In this document: positions 22,574 to 33,590 of the stretch, piece after piece | Numbering within the stretch: the first letter of the stretch is position 1 | Layout: the number at the start of each line of letters is the position of its first letter | Origin: Mycteria americana | Lineage: Eukaryota > Chordata > Aves > Ciconiiformes > Ciconiidae | DNA: 64,000 nt | Reading direction: 5' to 3' | Assembly: GCF_035582795.1 (NCBI RefSeq) | Contig: NW_027445624.1 | Span: forward strand, 1,798,001 to 1,862,000 | Notes under the pieces: generated by a model | Database searches by the model: none | What the model was told of the DNA's origin: nothing | What the model saw: only the letters and a program-made list of their open reading frames with translations | Made by a program: the position numbers and the translations under genes

Positions 22574-23512
22574 TTATTCCTGCTGCAACAGCAGACAGCG
22601 GATCAGCCTCTTTAGTGCCTCTTTGAGCTCCTGAGTCCTCATGCTGTAGATGAGTTGGTTCACTGCTGGAGGCACCACTGCATACAGAACGGCCACCACA
22701 AGATTCAGAGCTGGGGATGAGCTTGAGTAGGACTTCAGGTAGGCAAACATGGCAGAGCTGGCAAACAGGGAGACCACGGCCACGTGAGGGAGGCACGTGG
22801 AAAAGGCCTTGTGCCGTCCCTGCTCAGAGGGGATCCTCAGCACAACCGTGAATATCTGCACATAGGACAGGACAAGGAACAGAAAACACCCACAAGCTAC
22901 ACAAAGACTGACCACAGTAAACCCAGCTTTCCTGACGTAGGAGTGCGAGCAGGAGAGCTTGAGGAGCTGGGGGATTTCACAGAAGAACTGCTCCACAGCA
23001 TTGCCTTGGCAGAATGGAATGGAAAATGTGTTTCCAACGTGCAGCACCGCATTGAGGAAACCACTGCCCCAGGCAGCTGCTGCCATTTTGATGCAAGCTC
23101 GGCTGTCCATGACGGTCACATAGTGCAGGGGTTTGCAGATGGCTACATAGCGGTCATAGGCCATGACGGTCAGAAGATAATACTCTGAAGAAACAAAGAA
23201 GAGAAACCAAAAGACCTGGGCAGCACATCCTCCATAGGAAATGGTCCTGGTGTCCCAGAGGGAATTGGCCATGGATTTGGGGACAGTGGTGGAGATGGAG
23301 CCCAAGTCGAGGAGGGAGAGGTTGAGGAGGAAGAAGTACATGGGGGTGTGGAGATGGTGGTCACAGGCTATGGCGGTGATGATGAGGCCGTTGCCCAGGA
23401 GGGCAGCCAGGTAGATGCCCAGGAAGAGCCAGAAGTGCAAGAGCTGCAGCTCCCGCATGTCTGCAAACGCCAGGAGGAGGAACTGGGTGATGGAGCTGCT
23501 GTTGTTGGACAT
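22574..23512 (-). CDS. Olfactory receptor, OR14-like (OR3), open frame
   Basis: 312 residues. The ATG is the one opening MSNNSSS, 20-odd bases after a splice acceptor (reverse of CTGTCCAAGGAGG); the longer upstream frame is 5' UTR and intron. GNGLI in TM1, PMYFFLLNLS, MAYDRYVAIC, KAFSTCLPHV and the N-glycosylation site are intact. It differs from its mirror OR6 at three positions: one extra Ser near the N-terminus, Tyr for His in the third extracellular loop, and Gln for Pro at residue 286 in the TM7 motif NPLIY (here NQLIY; codon at 22,655-22,657 has two changed bases). That Pro is almost invariant in class A receptors, so this copy may be impaired while OR6 is not. A receptor for odorants in sensory neurons is the family role. 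Confidence 0.93.
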   Translation of the reverse strand: MSNNSSSITQFLLLAFADMRELQLLHFWLFLGIYLAALLGNGLIITAIACDHHLHTPMYFFLLNLSLLDLGSISTTVPKSMANSLWDTRTISYGGCAAQVFWFLFFVSSEYYLLTVMAYDRYVAICKPLHYVTVMDSRACIKMAAAAWGSGFLNAVLHVGNTFSIPFCQGNAVEQFFCEIPQLLKLSCSHSYVRKAGFTVVSLCVACGCFLFLVLSYVQIFTVVLRIPSEQGRHKAFSTCLPHVAVVSLFASSAMFAYLKSYSSSSPALNLVVAVLYAVVPPAVNQLIYSMRTQELKEALKRLIRCLLLQQE

Positions 23513-25499
23513 TTGCTCCTTCCAAGAGTGCGTGACTGTCCAAGGAGGAAAAGACAAGTTCAAACAGACCTGCTTGAGCAAAACCCATTGCATGCGACCC
23601 AGAAACTCTGCCCACTGCCTTCCTAGCTCTCTGGGGGACATTCTGTCAGGTGTCTAGCTGGACCTCCAGTTTGTGCTGGCTGCGTGTGCTGTGAGGATCA
23701 GAGTCCTCTGCCCATGGGTCCAAAGGAGGTAGTCCTGCTCTGCAGCAGTGTTAACACAGAGGTGGCAAAAAGCCTTCTGATTGTTGTTTCAGGGGCAGGA
23801 CACCCTGAGCTGACTGCGGAGGGCTTAGTCTTGTCACCCGGCAGGTATATTCCTATTGACCACCATGAGAGGTGAAATGAGGAGCACGCCCAGCTGCTTC
23901 CTGGAGGCAAGAGGACAGTATTCATAGCCTCCTACTTTTCCTTCGTTGACAGATTTCAGTCTACCACTATCAGCTCTCTCTCAAGGCAAGGAAAGGCAGG
24001 AGGCAGAGGTGACCTGGCCCATTGCCGAGGGCTTTATCCCTGTCCACACATCAATACACCGCATCCACTATTTCTCCAGGCACTGGCTGGATAACAGAAC
24101 GCAAGAAATGCCTGCATAGAAATGTAAGCTCCAATGCATGCCTTTTTCAAGCGGTGAAGATTCAGCAGTTTCACTGCCTGCTTTGCAGGGAATGGGGTTG
24201 AGGAGGTGAGTATAGACTCTAGAAGAGCAGACTCATTTAGATACCTGTGTCTGGTGTTCCTTGCAATGGTAGAAATTCTCGGCTTTTCCTTAGCTCTCAG
24301 GGTAAACACTGGGCAGTCACTCGAGACCAAAAAAGCTCCCTGTAACCTAGCGCAGCCTTAAGAGAGCGGCTGCGCTCAGTGGTCTTGCTCACAACTGCCC
24401 TGTGCTGGCACCTCTCTCAGCTAGAGGACGACTGCACTCAGAGCTCACTCTGCAAAGGAATCTAGACTGTGCAAAGAAGAGAGGAGTCCAGTTTCAGAGG
24501 GCAGATCTCCAGAGAGCTGTCTCGTTCTCAGCCCTGATAGGGAGAGAGTGGCAGGGAGGATGTGAAGAGGCTCCTGGCTCAGATGAGCAAACCAGGGACT
24601 GTCAGCTACCAGAAGGACCTTGCAGGAGAGCTGTGCTCTTCTGCAGCACTACCCACAGCCTGCCAGGACACGCCAGGGGGACAGTCAGGTGTCCTGAAGG
24701 TGGGGGTCTCTTTAAAAGAGAGTGGGCTCATTCCCCAACCCCACACGCTGCATTGCCACAGCTCCACACTTTAGAAGTGGGGTTGGACGTCTCACTGCCG
24801 TAAAGGAAGTCACCTGCATGGAAGGACTCTCAGGGCCAGTAGCTGAACCGCAGCTGAGCGCCCTGCCCTTTGTCCCATCGATCTTGAAAAGAGGGACCAG
24901 AGCAGCAGGGAGAGATGGAGAAACAGGGATCGTGGCCGTGCTCCTCCTGCCAAAGGAGGCATGGAGAGAGCGAGAGACAGGCGGGCTCTCAGGAAAGCCT
25001 TCCCCCGTATCAACGTCCGGATGGTGACATTGCCAGCCAGTTGCTCTCAGCCCCTTTGTCATGCAGCAGGAAAAGAGCATGTTGCGGGAGAGATGCACCT
25101 CTCTTCTGCTGGAGACCTAACTGCAGAGGAGGAGACTCATGCCTTAGACCCCATGGCCTGGAGGGTAGAGCCCTCTGTTGGGTGGGAGAGGAGACAAGGG
25201 GGGCCGTGCTCAGAGGCAGGTGTCTGCAGCGGACAGGCTGAAAGGGAATGGTCCAGATCCCGTCTCCCACAAGAGAGGAGCAGAGCTGTTTCTCTGCCCC
25301 TGTGCCTTTTCCCTGTCCATGCTCACAGACCCCATCCCACCCTCTGTGTGCTCAGTTCTGCCCTCCACAAACCTCCCGGGAGAGAGGTTTTCAGGAGCAG
25401 CTCTGTGTTTGCAGCTGCTAAGGAGCAGTTCAGAAAAGCCCTGATGAGAATGATGGCAACTGCCAAGGAAATGTTGGTGCTGCCTATAGGTTGGGGGGG
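23513..25499. other. OR3 upstream region (intron/promoter candidate)
   Basis: No coding potential beyond chance frames. Mirrored almost base for base at 52.16-54.15 kb. If the donor motif of the upstream module is used, this is the 5' intron of OR3. Confidence 0.45.
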
Positions 25500-26760
25500 C
25501 AGGGGAGGCTGAAGGGACTTCCTGAGGTTCCTCACACACCTCTTGATCTTTCAGAGTAACATTTTAGGAGTCTCACCCCCAAACCTAAACCCCTAATACT
25601 GTTTCCATCTCACTATTGACAATGGGGGAAAACTGAAAAAAAAAACCAAACCACAGAAAACCCAAAACCAAAACCCAAAGCAACCCAAAGTCAGGCAAGA
25701 GCTTTCAGGTACCTGGTGACTTTACCTTCCCCTTGAAAAGTCCCCATCTAGAAATGGTTAGCTAGAGCTGTGAGCATCCCTGTCCCACATAACACCCTCC
25801 GGATGGAAGAATGACCCTGCCCTGCCAGGGGTTGCTCCTTCCACCCAGACCTTCTGCAGTGCTGTGGGGAGTTCCCCCTTCTCAGTCACCCCTGAGAAGC
25901 TGTGAGAGCCATCCTGACAGATCCCACGCCCGTTAGATATGGCAGCTTCGGAAGACCTCTTTGGGAACAGCAGCTGCGCTGCCCTGCAGCCAGAGACTTA
26001 CTGTGTCAAGGACTGGGAAGATCTCCCCAGCTATGAGCCCTCCTCCGTCCTCCCACTCCAGGCTGCCTTTTACTTCTCTCCGAGCTGCTCATCCTGTCTC
26101 GTCACCTGCAGGCAGTGCCCTGAGCCCTGCTGCTCTTTGCAGAGGAGCTGCTGCTGGACTCGGCTGTCTTTCTGCAGGTGCCATGCATCCGTTGCCATGA
26201 GCTCTCTCAGTCCCAGGAGCTTGTGCCAGCCCAGGAGCACAAGGGCAGCTGAAGGTGTGACTTCCTCTGCCCCACAGACTCCTTGAGGAGCTCCCTGGTC
26301 TCCAGTGCTTGACAAAGCAGCAGGGTCCCTCCTGGGGAACCTTCTTGGAAGGAGGCTGAAGTAAACACCTACATCATGTCTCTAATCTGGGGAGAGAGCG
26401 GCAGAGTCCAGCCGTGTGATTTGTCCTTTCAGAGAACGGTTGACTAAAAGAGGTGACAAGTTCTCCCTCTGAAAACCCCTATTCCTCCCCAAATACTAGG
26501 CAGTGAGAGGGAGGGGTTTGTTTCCCCATGGAAGGCAGTGATGCAACTGAGTCAATGCAGAAGTCAGACTTTGGTTACAGGCTTCCAGGCTCTCAGGTGA
26601 TTCATCTCCCTCCAGTTCATGCCACAAAACCACAGGAGCTGTGATTCCCTTTCCCTCAGGCCAAGTGTGCAGAAAAGAGGTGTCTGCATGGGAGCTCCTT
26701 GACTAAGCTCCCACTAGAGTCAATGGAGATGGAGGGAGGGAGTCAGTTGCTCACGCAAAG
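25500..26760 (-). repeat. Receptor-unit upstream module, OR3 copy
   Basis: In reverse it carries the AAAAGGCAGCCTGGAGTGGG block, then CCTTGACACA followed by GTAAGT (25,996-26,001 as ACTTAC), and GCAACTGACTCCC further out. It is head-to-head with the OR4 module at 32.1-33.6 kb. A poly(A)/C-rich run lies at 25.63-25.69 kb and differs in length from the right arm. Confidence 0.65.
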
Positions 26761-26899
26761 CCCCTTGGTGACATTTCAGGGGGTTGGTGGGTTGAGCATG
26801 GCCAGCCACTAAGCACGCACCCATTTGTTCCCTTGCTCCCTTCCCCCCTTCCCCAGCGGGATGGGAGAGAAGCGAAAAAGCCCCCCTTCATCTGGGTGG

Positions 26900-27013
26900 A
26901 CAGGGCTCTGAGCAGCGTGATCTAGTGAAAGATGTCCCTGAGCAATGGCAGGGGGTTGGACTCCATGATCTTTAAAGGCCCCTTCCGACTAAAACCGTTC
27001 TATGATTCTATGA
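26900..27013 (+). mobile_element. CR1 3'-end fragment, plus strand (left arm)
   Basis: Contains GGGGTTGGACTCCATGATCT and ends TCTATGATTCTATGA, a variant CR1 tail. Mirror at 50,642-50,755. Confidence 0.85.
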
Positions 27014-27059
27014 AGAGAGCATGGTACTGCAGGGGCTGCGCCCAAGAGTGCTGAGAGAA

Positions 27060-28140
27060 CAGGTCCATGTCACAGGGAGGCCATTCTGTATCATCCTCGA
27101 ATGGTGGTGGAGATGAAGGGACCCATCTGATCATTGGTGAAAAGCAAATGTTGCACAAAAAGTGTGTCACAGAGCATGTCCTCCTGGGTCACATTTCTGG
27201 GCCAGGAAGAAGACAGTGACTGAGAACAGCCAGCATGGCTTTGTGTAGGGTGGATCACAGCCAAGCTACACTTCTGCCTTTTCTGATGACAGGGCTGGAT
27301 TTCTGCACCAGGGAAGAGCAGTAGATGTCATTTGCCTTGCCTTGAGCAAGGCTTTTAACACCATCCCCCACAAGAGCCTTGTCTCCAAGGTAGCACATAA
27401 TGGGCTGCATTGGTGAATATGTACATTGGTAAAAAGTGGTCAGAGAGTTGCTCTTGGAAAGTCAGTTAATGGGAAATATTCCAGGCTGGAGGCTGGTGGC
27501 AACAAGGGGAGTCCTGGAGGGTCCTGGGACCCGTCTGGTTTAACATTTTTCTAATGACCTGGAGGTCTTTCTTGTGAAGTCTGCACACCTGATACCCAGG
27601 TGGTGGGACTGGTTGACACACCAGGGCAAGGCTGCCATCCAGAAGGACCTAGGTAGGCTCAAAGGCATGGGCCAACAGGAGCCTCATGACAACCAGCACG
27701 GAGAAATGCAGAGTCCCGCACCAGAGGTGGACTGAGCCCCTGCAATGGTACAGGCTGGGGACTACCTGGCTTGGGAGTAGCTCTGCAGAAAAGGTGCTGG
27801 AGTTCCTGAGGGCCATTAGGCAAAAGACAAGTCAGCACTGAGGAAGGCCAGCAGTGTGGTGGGCTATATGAAGAGGAGCATAGCCAGGAGATTGGGCATG
27901 TGTTGATCGTCCTCTACTCAGGACTTGTTAGACTACAGGTAGGTACTGCATCCAGATTTGTGGCCCTCAATAAAAGGGAGAGAGATGAGGAAACTGGAGT
28001 GAGTTCAACAGAGGGCCACCAAGATGGTCTAGGGCTGGGGCACTTGCCTTCTGAGAAGGGGCTGAAGGAGCTGAGCTTGTTCAGCCTGCGGAAGGGAAAG
28101 CTTCAGGGGCACCTCAGAGCAGCCCATGGCTTTTGAATGC
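27060..28140 (+). mobile_element. Old CR1 fragment (RT to C-terminal), plus strand (left arm)
   Basis: Decayed RT blocks are visible, such as ALSKAFNTIPHKS where the active copy reads [12 protein letters not shown], followed by the C-terminal region (GLKELSLFSLRKGKL). Many frameshifts. Mirror at 49,515-50,595. Confidence 0.85.
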
Positions 28141-29049
28141 CTGCATCTTCGTAGCAGACAGAGCCAGACTCTTCACTGTGATGCATAGTGCAGGATGAGG
28201 GAGAAGTTCAAGCTTTTCCCCATCCTGCCTGGAGGGCCGGGACACTTGTTTCACACAGTAGTCAGGGTCAGGTGGGGGTGCAGATAGTGTGAGTGGAGGA
28301 AATGCCTTGGGCTCCAATGAAAGCTCAAAATTTGAACTGCACGACTCCATTGGCTGCAAGTAGACATGAGTTACTTGACGCAACTGTGAATTTACACCTA
28401 GCTGGTCGAGTTTTCTTAAGCATCTCACTGAGAGAAGCAGTGGTGGGGAAGAGGAGAGCACTCCCTAGTTTCCCAAATCCCAGGGGGGTTGCCAAGCCAT
28501 CCCTTTCTTATCCTCTGCCATCCCATTCCCTGGGAAGCACATCTGCTGGAGCTCCAGACTGTAAGCGTTGGGGTGTCTCTATGTTTTGCATAAGACAAGT
28601 CTTAGTCTTCCTAAAGACCTATCTTTGCAAAATAGCAGTCCGTGTCTCCATTAGTCCTGCCGAGCATCTTCTGTCGGCAAGGTCGAAGTAAGCGATATGA
28701 TCAACACCAGGCAGGATTTCCCATCCTAAAGCGCACATCTAAAATGGATCAGAGGGTGGGCTTGCAAAACTGACACCGTGAGTCTTCAGGTGGCACGGGC
28801 ACTGCCGATTCCTCCTCCAGGAAGCCGCATAAAAGAAGCCCCCGGGGAGCGCCAGGGAGCAGGAGCGCTGCAAGCAGCAGTTTGCACAGCACTTTGCATG
28901 GAAGGGCGCGTGAGAAGGGCAGCGCACTCTTCCAGTGGTGGGGCTGCTGCCTGCTCTGCTCAAAGGCAGGCTTAGGCTGCGGCCCCACTGATCACCCCAG
29001 CTAGCTGTCAGCTGTGCAAACCTACCCAGCAGCTTGAGGTCTCCAGGGA
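28141..29049. other. No recognisable feature
   Basis: About 0.9 kb, mirrored at 48.6-49.5 kb, with chance frames only. Confidence 0.4.
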
Positions 29050-29697
29050 ATTAGAAAGGCTTCTTAGGCAGTGCTTTGAGGTCATCAGAAGCATGGTGGC
29101 AGAAACCAGGTGAGGGCTGTGCTCTGCAGCAGCTGGGCACCATCTCCCTAGCCAGCCTAGCCTGGGATGAGTGGAGGTGGCCACTCAGACAGGGCTTCCT
29201 CTCAGGGAAGCTGCAGTCCAGGTGGAGGGCAGGAAAGTCTGTACCCCACGCTCCTGGGTGGAGGAGGGTGCAAGCTCCACCTGCGCAAGGTGTGCTCTGG
29301 TGGAGTCCCTCAGGCAGCGGGTGGAGGAGCTGCGGGAAGCAGTCAGGAGGTGATGCTGTATAAGAGAGGCGGAACAAGAAATAGACAGAATCTTATTTGA
29401 GGCATTGCAAGAAGAAATATTGGAAGCCCTGTGAGAGACTGAAAGAGTTAATGTCTCAAACATTGTGGCGAGGCAAGGCGCTATTTGCATGGCGCCTGCA
29501 GGTCGGCGAGCACGGGGTGGGGGAGAGGGGGAGCAGGATGTGCGGGATGTGGAGAGCTCGTCGGAGGATGCACGGTTCTGGGTTCCGCCGGACCTTACCA
29601 TGTATGGCCAGAGGTCACAGAGTTGATCTGAGGAAGGGGCTTGCAACCACCCGAGAGACCCCTTGTGACCACCCCCTCCCCCAGCACCTGCGCAGAA

Positions 29698-30400
29698 TCA
29701 CAGAATCACAGAATCACAGAATCACAGAATCATATAGGCTGGAAAAGACCTTTAAGATCATCGAGTCCAACCATAAACCTAACACTGCCAAAAACCACCA
29801 CTACACCATGTCTCTAAGCACCTCATCCAAACGTCCTTTAAATACCTCCAGGGATGGCGACTCAACCACTTCCCTGGGCAGCCTGTTCCAATGCTTTATA
29901 ACCCTCTCGGTGAAGAAAAATTTCCTAATATCCAGTCTAAACCTCCCCTGGCGCAACTTGAGGCCATTTCCTCTTGTCCTATCACTTGTTACCTGGGAGA
30001 AGAGACCGACCCCCACCTCTCTACAACCTCCTTTCAGGTAGTTGTAGAGAGCAATGAGGTCTCCCCTCAGCCTCCTTTTCTCCAGGCTAAACAGTCCCAG
30101 CTCCCTCAGCCGCTCCTCATAGGACTTCTGCTCCAGACCCTTCACCAGCTTCGTTGCCCTTCTCTGTACACGCTCCAGTACCTCAATATCCCTCTTGTAG
30201 TGTGGGGCCCAACACTGAACACAGCATTCGAGGTGCGGCCTCACCAGTGCCGAGTACAGGGGATCATCACTTCCCTAGTCCTGCTGGCCACGCTATTTTT
30301 GATACAAGCCAGGATTGGATACAATCCTGGATACAATTTTGGATACAAATTTGCATACAATTGGATACAATCCTGGATACAATTTTGATACAAGCCAGAA
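29698..30400 (-). mobile_element. Young 5'-truncated CR1, left arm only
   Basis: 703 bp absent from the right arm at the exact mirror position. It has octamer tails at 29.70-29.73 kb and encodes, in reverse, the last 147 codons of CR1 ORF2 open from 30,244 to 29,801, almost identical to the young CR1 at the window start. Flanked by a 5 bp target-site duplication CAGAA (29,693-29,697 and 30,396-30,400). The empty site is preserved on the right at 47.96 kb. Confidence 0.95.
30303..30395 (-). repeat. Slippage-type tandem repeats at CR1 5' junction
   Basis: Read on the minus strand, eight TTGTAT units with variable 4-6 base tails (CCAGGA, CCAA, GCAAA, CCAAAA) precede the first templated CR1 sequence. 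The 22-base pair TTGTATCCAGGA + TTGTATCCAA occurs twice. The young full-length CR1 has only one such segment here (3,136-3,146). Confidence 0.9.
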
Positions 30401-31149
30401 GATGGAGATCTTTCTAGAACAAGAACCATGTCAGTCCTGAAGGGGCGTACCTGGACGTGGGGATTTGCTTATAAAAGACACACCCTCCAGGGAACCACAC
30501 GCGCACCCACCACTGGAGGATTGCCACGTCTGTCATCATCATCACGGGATCCAAGGGTGGTGATACTTTTTCTTTCTCTTTCCTCCTCTCTTTTCCTTTC
30601 CTTTTCTCACTTCTCTCTCCCTCTACTCTTCCAATATATGCAAGTTTGGGATAAATTGTGACAGGTTGCCCGGAAAATCGCTCCATTGCCAAATTGCCTC
30701 TGTTTGTTCGTTGAGCTCACCAGTTCGTTCAGTTTGTCCGTTTGTGGAATTCGCCAGTTAATAAAGTTGCTGGCCAGCCTGTTCCTCTGAGTCATTGTCG
30801 TGACTGTACCGACCACGCGGCTCTTTCGAGCAGAGATCGGCTTTTGTCGGTACACAAACCGTCGGGGAATCGAAAAGATTCACCCCTCTCGCAACCCACC
30901 GAGTGGGACAAGACAACCCCATGGCACTGACCTCCAAGGACTACCAGGCAAGGAGTGTCAACAGTGAATAGACAGCATCTTGGAGAAGGAGGCACCATGG
31001 TCTCTGGTGACCCATGGCAGCAGGATATCACGTCCAGCCGTTTCCCCCTATGTACCAACCAGCAACAGATACAAAGTCTTGGCAGTACATGAAGCCAATG
31101 GGCAAGATTCCCAGGGAGAAACCTCAGCAGTTGCCCATCCCATAAAGGA

Positions 31150-31420
31150 GCTCCATCCATCTGAGCTGCCCCTTCACACAGGCCATACTCTGTCCTCATC
31201 TTCCCTGCCACTCTCTCCTGCAGAGCCTATATCCCTCCACTGCTGCAGCCCAGTTGAACAAGTTGTCTCGCCACATCTCATTTCATTCCAAAGTGTCACA
31301 GCGCTCAGAAGCTTCAGCTCCGTCTGTGTGTGCTCCAGCTTCTCCTGGCTGTGCACATTGGGGCTCAAGAGCTCAGCACCTCAGCTGTGGCAAGAGATGG
31401 TGCTGGCTATCCCAAGCACC
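31150..31420. repeat. Unclassified interspersed repeat, copy 2 (left arm)
   Basis: Second copy of the 16.06-16.64 kb repeat, starting just after the CR1 ORF1 remnant. Its mirror is at about 46,946-47,216. Confidence 0.55.
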
Positions 31421-31448
31421 TCGCGTAGCACTATTCGCCTTTCTTAGG

Positions 31449-31956
31449 GCATTAAAAGAGAGCCCGGAATTAAAGAAGGTCTCCTCAGTTCAGAGATTTG
31501 GATATGTCTATGTTTTGCAGTAACTGGTGCTCTAGTAAACACACTGGAAGGAGCCGAGAAGGGGCTGTGCCATGGTGTGGTGTTGGAGTTCAGATGATGG
31601 CACACTGGCACCAGACCCCTTTGGGAGGCCCTGGGGTGTCTGTCCCACGCCAGCTCCAACAGGGCACAGCTTTCCTGGAGGCCCTGTGCTGTGTTTGCCT
31701 GCAGAATGGAGTTGTATTAGGCACTCCAGGCAGCTGGCCAGGCAGTGGAGGCTTTTTTTAAAATGTAGTTAAAATGAGAGCCCTGAAATAAATAAGATGT
31801 CTTCAGTGCGGGGATGTGGACATGTTAAGATATTTTAGTGGAATCCCTCAGGCAGTGGGTGGAGGAGCTGCAGGAGGAAGTCAGCAGGTGACGCTGTCTT
31901 AGAGAAGGGGGTGGCTTTGCAGTGACTGGTGCTCTAGTAAATGCACTGGATAGAGA
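31449..31956 (+). repeat. Imperfect direct repeat, second unit interrupted
   Basis: Unit A (31,449-31,550) and unit B (31,768-31,956) share GAGAGCCC, AAGATGTCTTCAG-like text and GACTGGTGCTCTAGTAAA. Unit B is split by about 85 bases resembling the CR1 ORF1 coiled-coil region (CCCTCAGGCAGTGGGTGGAG). Mirrored at 46,410-46,917. Confidence 0.65.
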
Positions 31957-32129
31957 GAGACCCGGGTCTCCTTCTGGTGCACTGCTCTGTTTGGTCAGCT
32001 CAAGAGCTCTGTGTGCTCCAGAGATATATGTGACAAGGTGCACGCAGGTGCCCTAAACGTACAGGTCGGTGTCATTTAGGATGGCCAAGGAAATCCCCCT
32101 TCCACCTCTGGACCTCAGCTGATGCTCGG

Positions 32130-33590
32130 GAAGGATGTGGATATTCTCAGAGATTTTCCATCACAGCTTGCAAACACTTGCACACGTCTTAGACCAACCC
32201 TGGCCCCTCAGTCATCACCAAGTGTCTGTGGGTGAGCAACTGAGCGCCCACAGAATAAAGACGAGGGGCTCAGAGCAGGGGCTCACCTGCAGGCAACGCT
32301 TTTGTGCACCCCTGAACTGAAGCAAAAGGAATCCCATCTGCTGTGGCTGTGTGGGGTGCATGGAGGGAGCTGAATCGTGCTTCTTCCAGCTGGGAAGGAG
32401 ATGCCTACATTGCCTCAGCTGCACCACTGCCCAGCACAGGGGAAGCCAAGCCCTCCCTGTCCCTGTCTGTCTGTCCTTCGTCTTATGGGACAGGACCTGC
32501 GGTGTCCAGAGGGGAACATTTACACCTCTCGCAGACAACCATGCTCTGGCAGGACAATTTCTGCTGCAGGAATCAGTCCCCCTCCAATGTTTAGAGAGGC
32601 ACCATTAGTGATGCTTTTGTTGACTCCAAAGTACATTCCCCAGGGATGATCCTGCTGCCTTTCGGCGGTGTCAGCCCTGGAGCCCCGGGGACACCTCGAG
32701 GGAGCCCAGAGGGGGCAGAGAAAGTGGCGCCTTGGGTTGGTCCTCTGCTGCTGAGCTGCGGTGGGGTCCTGAGACGGAGGAAGCTCACGGCAAGCATGCA
32801 GTGCTTCATGCAGACAGCTCTGCCCAGGAGCAGATGCTCTGCAGAGCACAGCAGGGCTGAGACACTGCCTGCAGGCAGCAAGGGGAGATAGATGACAGTT
32901 TAAAGGCAGTGTGGAGTGGGAGGATGCTGAGAGCTCACTGGAGGAGAAATCTTCACAGCCCTTAACACAATAAGTTTCCGGCTACAGGGCCACCAGAGTA
33001 TGCTGGAGGGGTCTCCTAGAGCTGGCAGATCCCAGAGCAGGTAGGATCTGGCAGGATGGCTCTCCGGGTTTCCTTAGTGTGCAGACAGACCAGCAGGGCT
33101 TCCCTGCTGCACCCTCAGAGGGACAGGGCATCACAGCTCCCTTTTTGCAGGGAGGGTTGCAGGGCTGTGCAGCCAGGTGTGCACCCAGGGGTGCCCAGGG
33201 CTGTCCTTCAGAGCAGGGTCCCTGCACCCCAAGGGGCTGTGTGCCGGGGAGGGACTCTGCTGCCTGCCAGGGTCAGCACTCAGCCTGCCTGCGGGTTTCC
33301 CCACAGTGCTGTGGGGAGAAGCTGGGGGTGGAAGGAGAGACCCCCCTTCAGCAGCACAGGATCCTTCTGCTATTGAGAAGGTGCTGCATGTCTCAGGGCT
33401 GCTCACAGCTCTACATCTGCCCCCAGGACATTTCTGACTGCTCTTTTGAATAAGGACACCAAGGCAGCCTTTATTTGAAAGGGAAGGTGTCTGTGTTTTG
33501 ACGTTTCTCCTCTTGCTTGTCTGCTTAGGCGTGGGAGATGGGAATTGATTTCTCTGTGCTGCAGAAGGCACTGAGACTGCAGTTCTTGTT
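32130..33590 (+). repeat. Receptor-unit upstream module, OR4 copy
   Basis: Holds TTTAAAG at 32,899-32,905, the GGCAGTGTGGAGTGGGAGGA block, and the donor-like position reads ATAAGT (32,970-32,975) instead of GTAAGT. At 33,073, inside this module, near-identity with the right arm ends abruptly. Confidence 0.7.

Larger units (their letters stand above)
29430..30893 (+). mobile_element. Solo LTR of an endogenous retrovirus (left arm), carrying a nested CR1
   Basis: Bounded by TGTGAGAG and CTCTCGCA, an imperfect inverted pair with TG/CA ends. It holds an octamer-like ATTTGCAT, TATAAAA at 30,470-30,476, a long pyrimidine stretch, and AATAAA at 30,760-30,765 about 130 bases before the end. Without the nested CR1 it is 761 bp; the mirror is 753 bp. 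No primer-binding site or coding part was seen, so a solo LTR is likely. The exact target duplication could not be confirmed. Confidence 0.7.
29050..31135 (+). mobile_element. CR1 ORF1 remnant split by an LTR (left arm)
   Basis: Left part 29,050-29,429 encodes a Cys-containing, Glu/Arg-rich coiled coil (CARCALVESLRQRVEEL) typical of the CR1 ORF1 N-terminal region. After the LTR the frame type resumes with SRISRPAVSPYVPTSNRYKV at about 31.03 kb, the ORF1 middle region. So one ancient CR1 ORF1 was interrupted by the LTR at 29,430-30,893. Confidence 0.7.
13362..33073 (+). repeat. Left arm of giant interrupted palindrome
   Basis: The reverse complement of this stretch is found at 45,293-64,000. 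Paired landmarks are tRNA-Asn (15,037 with 61,926), OR2 with OR7, OR3 with OR6, two LTRs, several CR1 copies and the receptor upstream modules. The coordinate sum of paired bases is about 77,362 at the outer end, 76,95x-76,96x to 20.8 kb, 77,65x-77,66x to 29.7 kb and 78,36x to 33.07 kb; the steps are indels. Sampled identity by eye is about 97-99%. The outer boundary is unknown because the right arm reaches the window end. Confidence 0.96.

Noticed and set aside
23513-23641. N-terminal extension of OR3 (and of OR5 and OR6) beyond the MSNNSS/MANSSS methionine
   Set aside because: The extra residues lie across a conserved pyrimidine tract and AG acceptor; paralogs diverge there. They are intron and 5' UTR, not protein.
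30154-30417. Tyr/Ile/Gln repeat peptide frame (YNPGYN-like) at 30.3-30.4 kb
   Set aside because: It results from translating the slippage repeats at the CR1 junction; there is no start context and no homolog in the other arm.
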